From Humibacter sp. RRB41 (GTDB taxonomy: Bacteria > Actinomycetota > Actinomycetes > Actinomycetales > Microbacteriaceae), in contig NZ_JAKWJQ010000006.1 in NCBI RefSeq assembly GCF_022761015.1, positions 145,762 through 209,761 of the forward strand: DNA of 64,000 bases, read 5' to 3'. A program made the translations under genes and the position numbers. Each line of letters opens with the position of its first letter. Position 1 is the first letter of the stretch. Shown one piece after another: positions 16,629 to 25,321 of the stretch. The notes below the pieces were generated by a model, which saw only the letters and a program-made list of their open reading frames with translations, had not been told where the DNA came from and did no database searches.

Positions 16629-17144
16629 CTACTCCTCGAACGTGTTGACCATCGCGTGAGCCGCGCGCTCGAGGTACGACCAGAGCGTCGCCTCGTACAG
16701 TGGGGGCAGCTCCAGTACGTCGACGGCGGCGCGCATGTGGGCGAGCCAGCGATCGCGGGCATCCGGGTTCACCTTGAACGGTACGTGTCGCATGCGAAGG
16801 CGGGGGTGCCCGCGCTGCTCGCTGTACGTCGTCGGCCCGCCCCAGTACTGCTCGAGGAACATCCGCAGCCGTTCGGCGGCGGGCCCGAGATCTTCTTCCG
16901 GGTACATCTCGCTGAGCACAGGGTCACCCGCGACGCCGCGGTAGAACGTGTCGACCAGGCGTTGGAACGTCTCGTGACCGCCGACCTGCTCGTAGAAGTT
17001 GCCCGTGACGGCCTCCCCGCCCGGCGAGGTGCGCAGCGTGAGCGGTGCGGCGGTGGGCGCAGGGGAGCCGTGCGGTGTCTCGGGCAACGGCCGCTCGTCG
17101 TTCACTGTGCCGTCACCCGAGCCGGAGGGAGTCGTGTCGGTCAA
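16629..17144 (-). CDS. glbO: Truncated haemoglobin, group II (GlbO-like)
   Basis: 171 residues if translation starts at the TTG that overlaps the stop of the mscS-like gene (TTGA); a GTG at 17105 would give 158. The globin core begins at FYEQVGGHETFQRLVDTFY, with Tyr in the B helix, YPEEDL in the CD region, the proximal His in RMRHVPF and the G8 Trp in RDRWLAHM, all group II marks. Such proteins bind oxygen tightly and may scavenge NO or peroxide. In mycobacteria glbO is also near pepN. The first about 45 residues are Pro/Thr-rich and disordered. Confidence 0.9.
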   Translation of the reverse strand: MTDTTPSGSGDGTVNDERPLPETPHGSPAPTAAPLTLRTSPGGEAVTGNFYEQVGGHETFQRLVDTFYRGVAGDPVLSEMYPEEDLGPAAERLRMFLEQYWGGPTTYSEQRGHPRLRMRHVPFKVNPDARDRWLAHMRAAVDVLELPPLYEATLWSYLERAAHAMVNTFEE

Positions 17145-18343
17145 TGCTGTCCCTCGTCGTCGTGGTGATCGCTCTGCAGGCCGTGCTCGCCGGGAGACGG
17201 ATGCTTCGGAGCAGCCGCTCCCGCCGCGTCTGTCGCCGACGGCTTGGTGATCGCCTGCGGGTGTCGGTGCGTCGATGTGGAGGTCTGAGGTGCGCGTCCC
17301 GCGTCTGCAGGCGGCTTCCTGCCGCGCTTCCGCTTCTGCTTGGAGTCCTCGGTCGTGACGACGGGACTCGGCCGCGTGCGCGGAGGATGCGCGCCCGTGA
17401 TGCTGGCGGCGCCGTCGAACCCGGTGAGAACAACGCTTGAGAGCGACGGCAGCGTCACGTTCATCTCGTCGAGCGCGGACTTGAGACGCTTGCGCAGCTC
17501 TCTGGCGACGTCGTCCTTCGCGGTCGTGCGGGTCTTCAGCACGACACGAAGCACGATCGCGTCGGCCGAGACCGATTCGATGCCCCACAGCTCCGGCCGT
17601 TCCACGATGCGGGCACGCCACTTGGGGCTCGTAGCGAGCTCGTTCGCGACCGCGAGCATACGGTCCTCGATCGCATCGACATCGCTGTCGTACGGCACGG
17701 CGAGATCGGTGATCACGCGCGCCCAGCCCTGCGACATGTTGCCGACGCGCAGAATCTCGCCGTTGCGCACGAACCAGAGAGTGCCGTTGACGTCACGAAT
17801 CTGCGTGACGCGGATGCCGACCACCTCGACGATGCCGGTCGCCGGTCCAAGATCGACGACGTCGCCCACGCCCAACTGGTCCTCCATCACCATGAACAGT
17901 CCGTTGAGCACGTCCTTGACGATGTTCTGCGCACCGAAACCGAGGCCGGCGCCGATCGCGGCCGTGAGCAGGGCAAGAGAACCGAAGAGGTCGGGGAGGG
18001 CGACATTGACGCACGCCACCAGGGCGATGATGACGATCGTGATGTTCACGATGTTGCTGAGCACGGTGCCGAGCGTGCGGGTTCGCTGCACGAGCCGCAC
18101 TGCGGCGATTGGAGACGCGGTAAGCGCCTGCGTGTCTTCGACGTTCTGTTTCTTCTTCACGCCGGTGACGATGCGCCGCACGATACGTCGGATGACGAAG
18201 TGCATCACCCACGCGATGAGGATCGCGACCACGACGATGATGGCGATCTGAATCAGCTTCCAGCCCCACGAGGTCAATGCGGCGAGGGCGGACTCCCAGA
18301 ACGTCGGGGCGGTTGCGGAGTGAAGTGATGCGAGAAGAATCAT
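17141..18343 (-). CDS. Mechanosensitive ion channel, MscS family
   Basis: 400 residues. The first helix is near residues 25-50, a second near 95-120, and the pore helix with its Gly/Ala pattern and exit is GAGLGFGAQNIVKDVLNG. The beta domain (VGDVVDLGPATGIVEVVGIR) and alpha/beta vestibule follow. A low-complexity tail rich in His, Pro and Ser ends the protein. It should open under membrane tension in osmotic downshock. TAGACT lies eight bases before the ATG. Its stop overlaps the start of the globin gene, so the two are coupled. Confidence 0.92.
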   Translation of the reverse strand: MILLASLHSATAPTFWESALAALTSWGWKLIQIAIIVVVAILIAWVMHFVIRRIVRRIVTGVKKKQNVEDTQALTASPIAAVRLVQRTRTLGTVLSNIVNITIVIIALVACVNVALPDLFGSLALLTAAIGAGLGFGAQNIVKDVLNGLFMVMEDQLGVGDVVDLGPATGIVEVVGIRVTQIRDVNGTLWFVRNGEILRVGNMSQGWARVITDLAVPYDSDVDAIEDRMLAVANELATSPKWRARIVERPELWGIESVSADAIVLRVVLKTRTTAKDDVARELRKRLKSALDEMNVTLPSLSSVVLTGFDGAASITGAHPPRTRPSPVVTTEDSKQKRKRGRKPPADAGRAPQTSTSTHRHPQAITKPSATDAAGAAAPKHPSPGEHGLQSDHHDDEGQH

Positions 18344-18351
18344 CGCGCCCG

Positions 18352-18357
18352 AGTCTA
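18352..18357 (-). promoter_or_regulatory. -10 box of the mscS-like gene (leaderless)
   Basis: TAGACT on the minus strand, eight bases before the ATG at 18343. Confidence 0.55.
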
Positions 18358-18419
18358 CTGAGCCGACCATGTGCATCCAGAGGGCGACGCCTTTGCGTGC
18401 CCTGGAGGCGACCGACAGA

Positions 18420-18464
18420 CGGATGCCCGGGGCGACGTGGTGAAGACGTCGCCCCGGGCATCCG
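18420..18464. terminator. Strong terminator hairpin after the ABC permease gene
   Basis: A perfect 19-bp stem (18420-18438 with 18446-18464) and a 7-base loop. A second hairpin follows at about 18463-18491 (GGAACCGGGC/GCCCGGGTTCC, one bulge). Together they end the ABC operon, on the minus strand, upstream of the mscS promoter region. Confidence 0.8.
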
Positions 18465-18498
18465 GAACCGGGCGATGAGCCCGGGTTCCCCCTGGCCG

Positions 18499-19362
18499 CT
18501 ATACGTCGCGTCTCTTGATCAGCACCGCGCCGATCACGACGCCCACGATGACCCACGCTGCGAGCACGAGGCCGCCGGTCGTGGCGTCCAAAGCCACGAC
18601 GCCGCTCGCGGGCGCCGGGGCGTTCGGCTGCACGAACGCGTAGAGCTGACCGCCTGACGCGGACGGCAGGAAGCTCGCCACGTTCGACACCCAGGTCGCG
18701 TTCGTGAGCCCTGCGACAACCTGCAACGCCACCGGAAGCACGAGCAGGGTGCCGAGGATCGCGGCGATACCGCCGGCGGAGCTGCGGATGATCGCACCGA
18801 AGGCGAAGGCCAGTATCGCGACGAGCGCGAGGTAGCCCGCACCGCCGAGCAACGGCAGCAGAACATCGCTCCTCGTCAAGTCGACGTTCACACCGCGGGC
18901 GTTCAGGATGCCCGTTGCCACGAGCGACGAGATTCCGAGTGACACGATCGAGACGACGAACACCACGACGGCCAGCACGATGAGCTTGCCGAAGTAGGCG
19001 CCGAGTCGACCAGGTACGGCGGTGAACGTCGAACGGATCATCCCGGTGCTGTATTCGCCACTGATCACGAGAACGCCGAGAACGGCCGCGACCAATTGTG
19101 TGAAGTTCACGCCGATGGTCGATGACTGCACGAGCAGCGAGGCGGCGTTGGTGGCGGGTATCGCGCCTGGATTCTGCAGATGGAGAACGCCGGCGACAAG
19201 CGCCGAGAACCCGACGGAGAGCAGGATGACGAGACCGAGGCACCACATGGTGGAGCGAAGGCTGTGCAGCTTGATCCACTCCGAGTTGAGCACGCCGCCG
19301 AAGGACAAGCGGATGCCGTCGAGCGGGCCTGCTGCTGTCGTGGTTTCTGTCGCAGTGGTCAT
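18499..19362 (-). CDS. ABC transporter permease (ABC-2 type)
   Basis: 287 residues with six predicted membrane helices. The N-terminal FGGVLNSEWIKLHSLRSTMW is the cytoplasmic elbow typical of ABC-2 permeases, followed by a helix, an extracytoplasmic loop, VISGEYSTGMIRSTFTAVP (the conserved coupling segment after helix 2) and four more helices. It works with the ATPase encoded just upstream; the ATG overlaps that stop by four bases. The substrate could be a lipid, peptide or drug; the sequence does not tell. Confidence 0.88.
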   Translation of the reverse strand: MTTATETTTAAGPLDGIRLSFGGVLNSEWIKLHSLRSTMWCLGLVILLSVGFSALVAGVLHLQNPGAIPATNAASLLVQSSTIGVNFTQLVAAVLGVLVISGEYSTGMIRSTFTAVPGRLGAYFGKLIVLAVVVFVVSIVSLGISSLVATGILNARGVNVDLTRSDVLLPLLGGAGYLALVAILAFAFGAIIRSSAGGIAAILGTLLVLPVALQVVAGLTNATWVSNVASFLPSASGGQLYAFVQPNAPAPASGVVALDATTGGLVLAAWVIVGVVIGAVLIKRRDV

Positions 19363-20270
19363 CGGGTCACCTCCGAGTGGTACTCGACCTCGTCTTGGGT
19401 GAGTTCGAGGTAGGCCTCTTCGAGCGAGGCGTCGACCGGGGTCAGTTCGTGCAGAGGGAGGCCGGAGGCCGCCGCGATGTCGCCGATCCGAGCGGCGTCG
19501 ACCCCGGAGACCTCGAGCGCGCCGTCGTCGAACGACGTCACGGTGATGTCCGGCCCGGCGAGCGCCGCCGTGAGGGCTTGCACCTGCGGGGTGCGCACGC
19601 GCACCACCCGCCTGGTCGCACCGGCTATCACGTCGGAGATCGGGGCATCCGCGAGCACGCGACCGCGTCCGAGCACGATCAGATGGTCGGCGGTCTGCGA
19701 CATCTCGCTCATCAGGTGCGAGGAGATGAAGACGGTGCGGCCTTCGGATGCCAGATAGCGGCAGAACTCGCGCACCCAGCGAACGCCCTCTGGGTCGAGT
19801 CCGTTCACCGGCTCGTCGAGGATGAGCGTATGCGGGTCGCCGAGCAGTGCGGCGGCGATGCCGAGGCGCTCGCCCATGCCGAGCGAGAAGCCGCCGACGC
19901 GCTTGTTCGCCACCGACTCGAGGCCGGTCATGGCGATCACGTCGTGCACGCGGCTCTTCGGGATGCCGTGCGTCGCCGCGAGCGCGCGCAGGTGGTTGAA
20001 CGCGGTGCGGCCGGTGTGCACGGCTTTGGCCTCGAGCAGTGCCCCCACCTCGTGGAGCGGTGCCGGATGCTTCGCGTACGGCTTGCCGTCGACGAGGGCG
20101 TGGCCCGCCGTCGGCTTGTCGAGGCCGACGATCATCCGCATGGTCGTGGACTTGCCTGCGCCGTTCGGGCCGAGGAAGCCCGTGACGATGCCGGGACGCA
20201 CCGTGAAGGTGACGTCGTCCACCGCCAGCTTGGGGCCGTACCTCTTGGTGAGGCCTTCAATTTCGATCAT
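19359..20270 (-). CDS. ABC transporter ATP-binding protein
   Basis: 303 residues. Walker A is GPNGAGKSTTMRM (about residue 36), the signature is FSLGMGERLGIAAALL, and Walker B is TLILDEPVNGLDP. A C-terminal domain of about 90 residues follows, as in the DrrA/BcrA drug-exporter group. It drives the permease encoded downstream. TAGGTT lies six bases before the ATG, so the operon mRNA is probably leaderless. Confidence 0.92.
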   Translation of the reverse strand: MIEIEGLTKRYGPKLAVDDVTFTVRPGIVTGFLGPNGAGKSTTMRMIVGLDKPTAGHALVDGKPYAKHPAPLHEVGALLEAKAVHTGRTAFNHLRALAATHGIPKSRVHDVIAMTGLESVANKRVGGFSLGMGERLGIAAALLGDPHTLILDEPVNGLDPEGVRWVREFCRYLASEGRTVFISSHLMSEMSQTADHLIVLGRGRVLADAPISDVIAGATRRVVRVRTPQVQALTAALAGPDITVTSFDDGALEVSGVDAARIGDIAAASGLPLHELTPVDASLEEAYLELTQDEVEYHSEVTR

Positions 20271-20276
20271 GATCCC

Positions 20277-20282
20277 AACCTA
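20277..20282 (-). promoter_or_regulatory. -10 box of the ABC operon (leaderless)
   Basis: TAGGTT on the minus strand, six bases before the ATG at 20270. Confidence 0.5.
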
Positions 20283-20373
20283 GGGTCAGGAGCACGGCCG
20301 CGGCATCCGCCCAGAGGATGACAGCCCTGCATCCACGGGCCGATTATCTCGCAGGCCTCGCGACTCGGCGCGC

Positions 20374-20413
20374 CGCGCGCCGGCCCCACCCGCGCGCCGG
20401 CCCCACCCGCGCG
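20374..20413. repeat. Tandem 17-bp direct repeat
   Basis: CGCGCGCCGGCCCCACC occurs at 20374-20390 and again, identical, at 20391-20407; a third partial copy (CGCGCG) follows. It abuts the inverted repeat at 20415-20485. Confidence 0.85.
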
Positions 20414-20414
20414 C

Positions 20415-20485
20415 ACACGTTTTCAGGACATTCGCTGACCCAGCGACACTGTGGGTGCGGAGGCGGCGATGTCCTGAAAACGTGT
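20415..20485. repeat. Long inverted repeat between pepN and the ABC operon
   Basis: Two perfectly complementary 17-base arms (20415-20431 and 20469-20485, ACACGTTTTCAGGACAT and its complement) enclose 37 bases that hold a small hairpin TCGCTG-ACC-CAGCGA. It lies 27 bases after the pepN stop, so it may end pepN transcription, but the large loop is unusual for a terminator. Confidence 0.8.
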
Positions 20486-20511
20486 TGCGTTCGACCGAGT
20501 CGACGGGCGGA

Positions 20512-23070
20512 TCAGCCCCGAGCGTCGCGCTTCTGAGCAGCGAGGGCGCGTTCGACCGAGGCGAGCTCCTCCGTGACCAGACGACGCAGGGCGGCGGGCT
20601 CCTGGTTCGCGTCGAGCCACGCGCGGGTGGCGTCGGCGAGCCTCTGGTCGACCAGCGGGAACGGGTACATGCCCTCCACCAGGTACTCCGCGATCTTGTA
20701 GGTGCGGGATGCCCACACCGACTGGATCGCGTCGAAGTACTTCGCGACATACGGCTCGAGAAGCGCGGTGTCGTGTGTGCGCTGGAACCCGATACCGGTC
20801 ATCCGAACGATGGTGTTCGGCAGATCGTCGGAGTCGAACACGCTCGACCACGCTGCCGCCTTGCCTTCAGCGGTGGGGATGGCCGCGCGGGCCTGAGCCG
20901 CTGCCTGCGCTCCGTTGGCGGTGTTGTCCGCGGCGAGCGCCGCGTCGATCTCCGCCGTGCCGGCTCGTCCGCCGGCAACGAGCGAGCTGATCAGCTCCCA
21001 CGCGAGGTCGGTGTCGATCGTGAGGTCGTCCAGAACGATCGACCCGTCGCGCAGCCCGGCCACCTTTGCAAGCTGGTCGGGAGTCGAGGCGAGCGCGGCG
21101 AAGAACTTCACGAACTGGAACTGGGCATCGCTGCCGGGCGCCGCGTCGGAGGCGAGCTGCCAGAGGGCATCCGCCGCCTGGTCGCGCGTCGACTCACGGT
21201 GCTCGGGAGCGACGTACGAGCTCACGCTCAACACGAGTTGGTTCAGTGTTGTGCGCAGCGTCGTCGACTCGGTCTCGGAGCCGATGTTGCCGAGCACGAG
21301 GCGCACGTAGTCGCTCGCCGGAGTCTCGGCGTCGCGCGTGGCATCCCACGCCGAGCCCCATACCAGCGAACGCGCCAGAGGCGACTCGATGTCGGAGAGG
21401 TGCTCGATGGCGGACGCGAGCGACGCCTCGTCGAGACGGATCTTCGCGTAGGCGAGATCGTCGTCGTTGATCAGCACGAGGTCGGGACGCTTCAGGCCCA
21501 CCAGCTCGGCGACCTCGGTGCGCTCACCGTCGACGTCGAGCTCGATGCGCTGATCGCGCACCAAGCTCTGCTTGCCCTGTCCTGCGTCGCGAAGGTTGTA
21601 CAGCCCGATCGCGAGACGATGCGGACGCAGCGTCGGATAATCGGCCTTCGCGCTCTGCAGCACGGCGAACCCGGTGATGGTGCCGTCTGCATCCACCGCG
21701 ATGTCGGGGCGCAACGTGTTCACGCCGGCGGTCTCGAGCCAGAGCTTCGACCACGAGGTGAGGTCGCGACCGCTGGTCGCTTCGAGCTCCACGAGCAGGT
21801 CGCGCAGTTCGGTGTTGGAGTGCGCATGCTTCTTGAAGTACTGCGAAACCCCGGCCAGGAAGTCGTCCTGACCGACCCAGGCGACCAGCTGCTTGAGAAC
21901 GGACGCGCCCTTGGCGTAGGTGATGCCGTCGAAGTTGACCTGCACGTCCTCGAGGTCGTTGATCGTGGCGACGATCGGATGCGTCGACGGCAGCTGGTCC
22001 TGCCGGTACGCCCAGCTCTTCTCCATCGCAGAGAAGGTCGTCCACGCCTCGTTCCACTCGGTCGCCTCAGCGGTCGCGAGCGTCGACGCGTATTCCGCGA
22101 ACGACTCGTTCAGCCACAGGTCGTTCCACCACTTCATGGTCACGAGGTCGCCGAACCACATGTGCGCCAGCTCGTGCAGGATCGTGACGACCCGGCGCTC
22201 CTTGATGGCGTCGGTCACCTTGGAGCGGAACACGTACGTCTCGGTGAACGTGATCGCCCCGGCGTTCTCCATCGCACCGGCGTTGAACTCCGGCACGAAC
22301 AGCTGGTCGTACTTCGCGAACGGGTACGGTACATCGAAACGCTCTTCGTAGAACGCGAAGCCTTCCCGCGTCTTGTCGAAGATGTAGTCGGCATCCATGT
22401 ACTCGGCCAGCGATGCGCGGGCGTAGACACCCAGGGGAATCGTGCGTCCGTCGCTGCTGGTCAGCTCCGAGTGCCAGCTCTTGTAGGGGCCGGCGATGAG
22501 GGCGGTGATGTACGAGGAGATCACAGGCGTGGTCTCGAACACCGTGGTCTTGATCGGCCCTGCGGCCTCGACCGATGCGACGGGGGAGTTGCTGACGACG
22601 GCCCACTCGTGCGGCGTCGTCACCGTGAACGTGAACTCGGCCTTCAGGTCAGGCTGCTCGAACACCGGGTACACGCGGCGCGAATCCGGCACCTCGAACT
22701 GCGAGTAGAGATACACCTCGCCGTCGACCGGATCGACGAAGCGGTGCAGACCTTCTCCCGTGTTCGTGTACCGCATGTTCGCGACGACGGTCAGCACGTT
22801 CTCCTCGTCGAGATCGTCGAGCTGGATGCGCACGCCGTCGCTGACCTTCGCCACATCGAGCGACGTGCCGTTGAGCATCACCGAGAGAACCTCTGCGGTG
22901 ATGGCGTCGATGAACGTCGACGCACCCTTTTTCGCGGCGAACCGCACGGTGGTGGAACTGAGGAACGTCTCATCGCCGGTCGTCAGATTCAGTACGACGT
23001 CGTAGCTGTGGGTGTCGACGATGGCGCGGCGCTCCGCCGCTTCGATGCGCGTGAGGTTCTCTCCTGGCAC
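20512..23070 (-). CDS. pepN: Aminopeptidase N (M1 family)
   Basis: 852 residues, zinc-dependent cytoplasmic aminopeptidase that finishes peptide breakdown. The substrate-binding motif is GAMENAGAITF and the zinc site is HELAHMWFGD with the second Glu 19 residues on in WLNESFAEY. A long helical ERAP1-type C-terminal domain follows. Translation starts at GTG with AGGAG upstream. The gene is divergent from the nitroreductase-like gene and the order pepN / nitroreductase / rpiB / nei is the same as Rv2467-Rv2464c. Confidence 0.97.
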   Translation of the reverse strand: MPGENLTRIEAAERRAIVDTHSYDVVLNLTTGDETFLSSTTVRFAAKKGASTFIDAITAEVLSVMLNGTSLDVAKVSDGVRIQLDDLDEENVLTVVANMRYTNTGEGLHRFVDPVDGEVYLYSQFEVPDSRRVYPVFEQPDLKAEFTFTVTTPHEWAVVSNSPVASVEAAGPIKTTVFETTPVISSYITALIAGPYKSWHSELTSSDGRTIPLGVYARASLAEYMDADYIFDKTREGFAFYEERFDVPYPFAKYDQLFVPEFNAGAMENAGAITFTETYVFRSKVTDAIKERRVVTILHELAHMWFGDLVTMKWWNDLWLNESFAEYASTLATAEATEWNEAWTTFSAMEKSWAYRQDQLPSTHPIVATINDLEDVQVNFDGITYAKGASVLKQLVAWVGQDDFLAGVSQYFKKHAHSNTELRDLLVELEATSGRDLTSWSKLWLETAGVNTLRPDIAVDADGTITGFAVLQSAKADYPTLRPHRLAIGLYNLRDAGQGKQSLVRDQRIELDVDGERTEVAELVGLKRPDLVLINDDDLAYAKIRLDEASLASAIEHLSDIESPLARSLVWGSAWDATRDAETPASDYVRLVLGNIGSETESTTLRTTLNQLVLSVSSYVAPEHRESTRDQAADALWQLASDAAPGSDAQFQFVKFFAALASTPDQLAKVAGLRDGSIVLDDLTIDTDLAWELISSLVAGGRAGTAEIDAALAADNTANGAQAAAQARAAIPTAEGKAAAWSSVFDSDDLPNTIVRMTGIGFQRTHDTALLEPYVAKYFDAIQSVWASRTYKIAEYLVEGMYPFPLVDQRLADATRAWLDANQEPAALRRLVTEELASVERALAAQKRDARG

Positions 23071-23193
23071 GTGGCTCTCCTAAAGTCTCGTTTCGGCGCC
23101 GTGTCGTGTACGGCATCCGACCGACAAGCCTACGACGTGCGTGCATTCGAGCGCCCTGGCCGGCGAAACGGCGCCGTGTCGGGGCTCAGTCGC

Positions 23194-23199
23194 TTAGAT
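23194..23199 (+). promoter_or_regulatory. -10 box of the nitroreductase-like gene (leaderless)
   Basis: TTAGAT (or TAGATG one base on), seven bases before the ATG at 23207. An in-frame ATG at 23198 overlaps the box and is unlikely to be used. Confidence 0.5.
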
Positions 23200-23206
23200 G
23201 GATGCC

Positions 23207-23806
23207 ATGACCGACGTTGACTTCTGGTTCGACCCCTCGTGCCCCTGGGCCTGGATGACCTCACGCTGGGTCGACGAGGTGGCCCCGCACCGCGACCTCA
23301 ATGTGACCTGGCACATCATGAGCCTCTACGTGCTCAATGAAGACAAAGACGTGTCGGATGCCTACCGCGCGATGCTCCCGCGCACCCTCCGCTACGCGCG
23401 CCTGGTCACAGCCGTGGGGGAGCTGGAGGGCCAGGATGCCGTCAAGCCGCTCTACGACGCGCTCGGCACCCGCATCCACCCCGGCCACCGCAAGGATGCC
23501 GACGCCGTGATCGCTGAGGCGCTCGCCGAAGTCGGGCTGCCGGCCGAATATGCGCGGTACGCGGACTCCGACGAGTACGACACCCAGCTGCGCGCGAGCC
23601 ATGCGGACGGCATCGACCGCGTCGGTCAGGAGGTGGGAACTCCTGTCGTGGCAGTGAACGGATCCGCCTTCTTCGGTCCTGTCATCTCGCCGACGCCGCG
23701 CGGCGAGCAGGCGCTCACGCTCTGGGACGGCGTCGTCGCCGCGGCCTCGTACGACGGCTTCTTCGAGCTGAAGCGCACCCGCACCCGCGAGCCCATCTTC
23801 GACTGA
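23207..23806 (+). CDS. Mycothiol-dependent nitroreductase (Rv2466c) relative, DsbA-like fold
   Basis: 199 residues. It is close to M. tuberculosis Rv2466c over its whole length: DFWFDPSCPWAW at the start, HIMSLYVLNE, VGTPVVAVNGSAFFGPV with the cis-proline, and SYDGFFELKRTRTREP at the end. Rv2466c is a DsbA-like, mycothiol-dependent reductase with a CPWC active site. Here the motif is CPWA: the second Cys codon is GCC (Ala), two base changes from TGC, so it is not a single sequencing error. The nucleophilic Cys remains. It is first in the line rpiB-nei, as in mycobacteria. Confidence 0.88.
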   Translation: MTDVDFWFDPSCPWAWMTSRWVDEVAPHRDLNVTWHIMSLYVLNEDKDVSDAYRAMLPRTLRYARLVTAVGELEGQDAVKPLYDALGTRIHPGHRKDADAVIAEALAEVGLPAEYARYADSDEYDTQLRASHADGIDRVGQEVGTPVVAVNGSAFFGPVISPTPRGEQALTLWDGVVAAASYDGFFELKRTRTREPIFD

Positions 23807-23815
23807 CGGCCTCTC

Positions 23816-23821
23816 TAAACT
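23816..23821 (+). promoter_or_regulatory. -10 box of rpiB (leaderless)
   Basis: TAAACT, seven bases before the ATG at 23829, between the nitroreductase stop and rpiB. rpiB can therefore be transcribed on its own. Confidence 0.55.
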
Positions 23822-23828
23822 TGGTGTC

Positions 23829-24317
23829 ATGCGCATCCACATCGGCACCGACCACGCCGGGCTCGAGTTCTCCGAAACCCTGCAGCAGCATCTGCGCGAG
23901 GCCGGCCACGAGGTGATCGATCACGGGCCCAGCTCGTACGACCCGCTCGACGATTATCCGGCGTTCTGCATCAACGCGGCCAAGGGCATCATCGCGGATC
24001 AGGAGGCGGGCGTCACGGCCCTCGGCGTGGTGTTCGGCGGTTCGGGCAACGGCGAGCAGATCGCGGCGAACAAGGTCGCGGGCATCCGTGCCGCCCTGGT
24101 CTGGAACGAGAGCACCGCACTGCTGGCACGCCAGCACAACGACGCCAACGTGATCGCGATCGGCGCAAGGCAGCACACGGTCGACGAGGCCATCGCCTTC
24201 ATCGACACGTTCATCGCCGAGCCCTTCTCCTTCGAGGAGCGCCACGTTCGCCGCATCGCTCAGCTGGCGGAGTTCGAGGCGTCCGGTGACATCGCAGGCA
24301 AGAACGTCGACCGGTAG
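23829..24317 (+). CDS. rpiB: Ribose-5-phosphate isomerase B
   Basis: 162 residues; interconverts ribose 5-phosphate and ribulose 5-phosphate in the pentose phosphate pathway. GTDHAGLEFSETL (Asp and His of the active site) opens the protein, and GGSGNGEQIAANK carries Glu where E. coli RpiB has its catalytic Cys, as in the mycobacterial enzyme. The nei start lies four bases after the stop, so both are probably on one transcript. Confidence 0.95.
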   Translation: MRIHIGTDHAGLEFSETLQQHLREAGHEVIDHGPSSYDPLDDYPAFCINAAKGIIADQEAGVTALGVVFGGSGNGEQIAANKVAGIRAALVWNESTALLARQHNDANVIAIGARQHTVDEAIAFIDTFIAEPFSFEERHVRRIAQLAEFEASGDIAGKNVDR

Positions 24318-24321
24318 CCGC

Positions 24322-25296
24322 ATGCCAGAAGGTCATTCCGTACACCGCATAGCTCTGCAGTTCCGTCGCAATTTCGTCGGCCAACGCGTCGCGGCGAGCT
24401 CCCCGCAGGGACGGTTCACCGCCGGTGCGAAGCTGATCGACGGCCGGCGAATGACGGATGCCCGCGCCGTCGGCAAGCAGATGTTCCTCGAGTTCGAGAA
24501 CGGCCTCTGGTTGCGCGTGCACCTCGGCATCTATGGCGCATGGGACTTCGCCGGCGAGATCACCGTGGATGACACGATCCGTTCCGCCGGCGGTCGCATG
24601 GGCCAGACGAACCAGCACGGAACGCTCCTGGACTCGCGGGGTGAGGACTCGCTCGCGAGCATGGGAGCACCGCGGCGGGCACGCTTGCGCATGTCGGAGT
24701 CTGAAAAGGAGGACGACTCCACGTTCGTCTTTCCGACGGAGCCGGTCGGCGCCGTGCGCGTGCGCCTGCTCACCGACACCGCCGTCGCCGACCTGCGCGG
24801 ACCAACCGCCTGCGAGGTCATCGACGAAGCGCGTGCCGCGGAGATCATCGGTGGTCTCGGACCGGACCCGCTCGTCGATGACGGCCCCGAAGTCGAAGAC
24901 GCCGTTGCCCGCACCATCACGTCGAAGCAGACGCCCATCGGTCAACTGCTGATGGATCAGTCCGTCGTGAGCGGCATCGGCAACGTCTATCGTGCCGAGT
25001 TGCTTTATCGGGCACGCCTGAACCCGCACACGCCGGGAAAGAAGGTGCCGTTCGACACGGCACGCGCTCTGTGGCGCGACTGGTCGCACCTGCTCGACGT
25101 CGGTGTTCGCACAGGCCAGATGATGACCATGGATGATCTGACTCCCGAGCAGTGGGCGCAGGCCATGGCCGGCCGCGAGGATCGGCACTGGGTCTACAAA
25201 CGTGAAGGTCTCCCTTGCCGGGTCTGCGGAACGCACATCGTGATGGAGATGATGGCCTCCCGCAAGCTGTACTGGTGCCCGAAGTGCCAAGCGTGA
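24322..25296 (+). CDS. nei: Fpg/Nei family DNA glycosylase (endonuclease VIII type)
   Basis: 324 residues; removes oxidised bases and nicks the abasic site. The start must be the ATG at 24322, because the catalytic Pro and Glu directly follow Met (MPEGHSVHR). The H2TH region is LLMDQSVVSGIGNVYRAELL, and the C-terminal zinc finger has CRVCGTH and CPKC. The synteny with rpiB matches Nei1 of mycobacteria (Rv2464c). Membership of the Nei rather than the MutM branch is inferred from PEGHS and position. Confidence 0.93.
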   Translation: MPEGHSVHRIALQFRRNFVGQRVAASSPQGRFTAGAKLIDGRRMTDARAVGKQMFLEFENGLWLRVHLGIYGAWDFAGEITVDDTIRSAGGRMGQTNQHGTLLDSRGEDSLASMGAPRRARLRMSESEKEDDSTFVFPTEPVGAVRVRLLTDTAVADLRGPTACEVIDEARAAEIIGGLGPDPLVDDGPEVEDAVARTITSKQTPIGQLLMDQSVVSGIGNVYRAELLYRARLNPHTPGKKVPFDTARALWRDWSHLLDVGVRTGQMMTMDDLTPEQWAQAMAGREDRHWVYKREGLPCRVCGTHIVMEMMASRKLYWCPKCQA

Positions 25297-25321
25297 TGCG
25301 AGAAGAGAGCAGAGAACAGCG

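Noticed and set aside
20455..23220. 921-codon plus-strand frame opposite pepN
   Set aside because: It is rich in Arg, Val and Glu in the way antisense frames of GC-rich genes are, while pepN on the other strand has all catalytic motifs.
23229..23245. Possible selenocysteine or sequencing error in the CPWA motif
   Set aside because: The codon is GCC (Ala), not TGA, and is two changes from a Cys codon.
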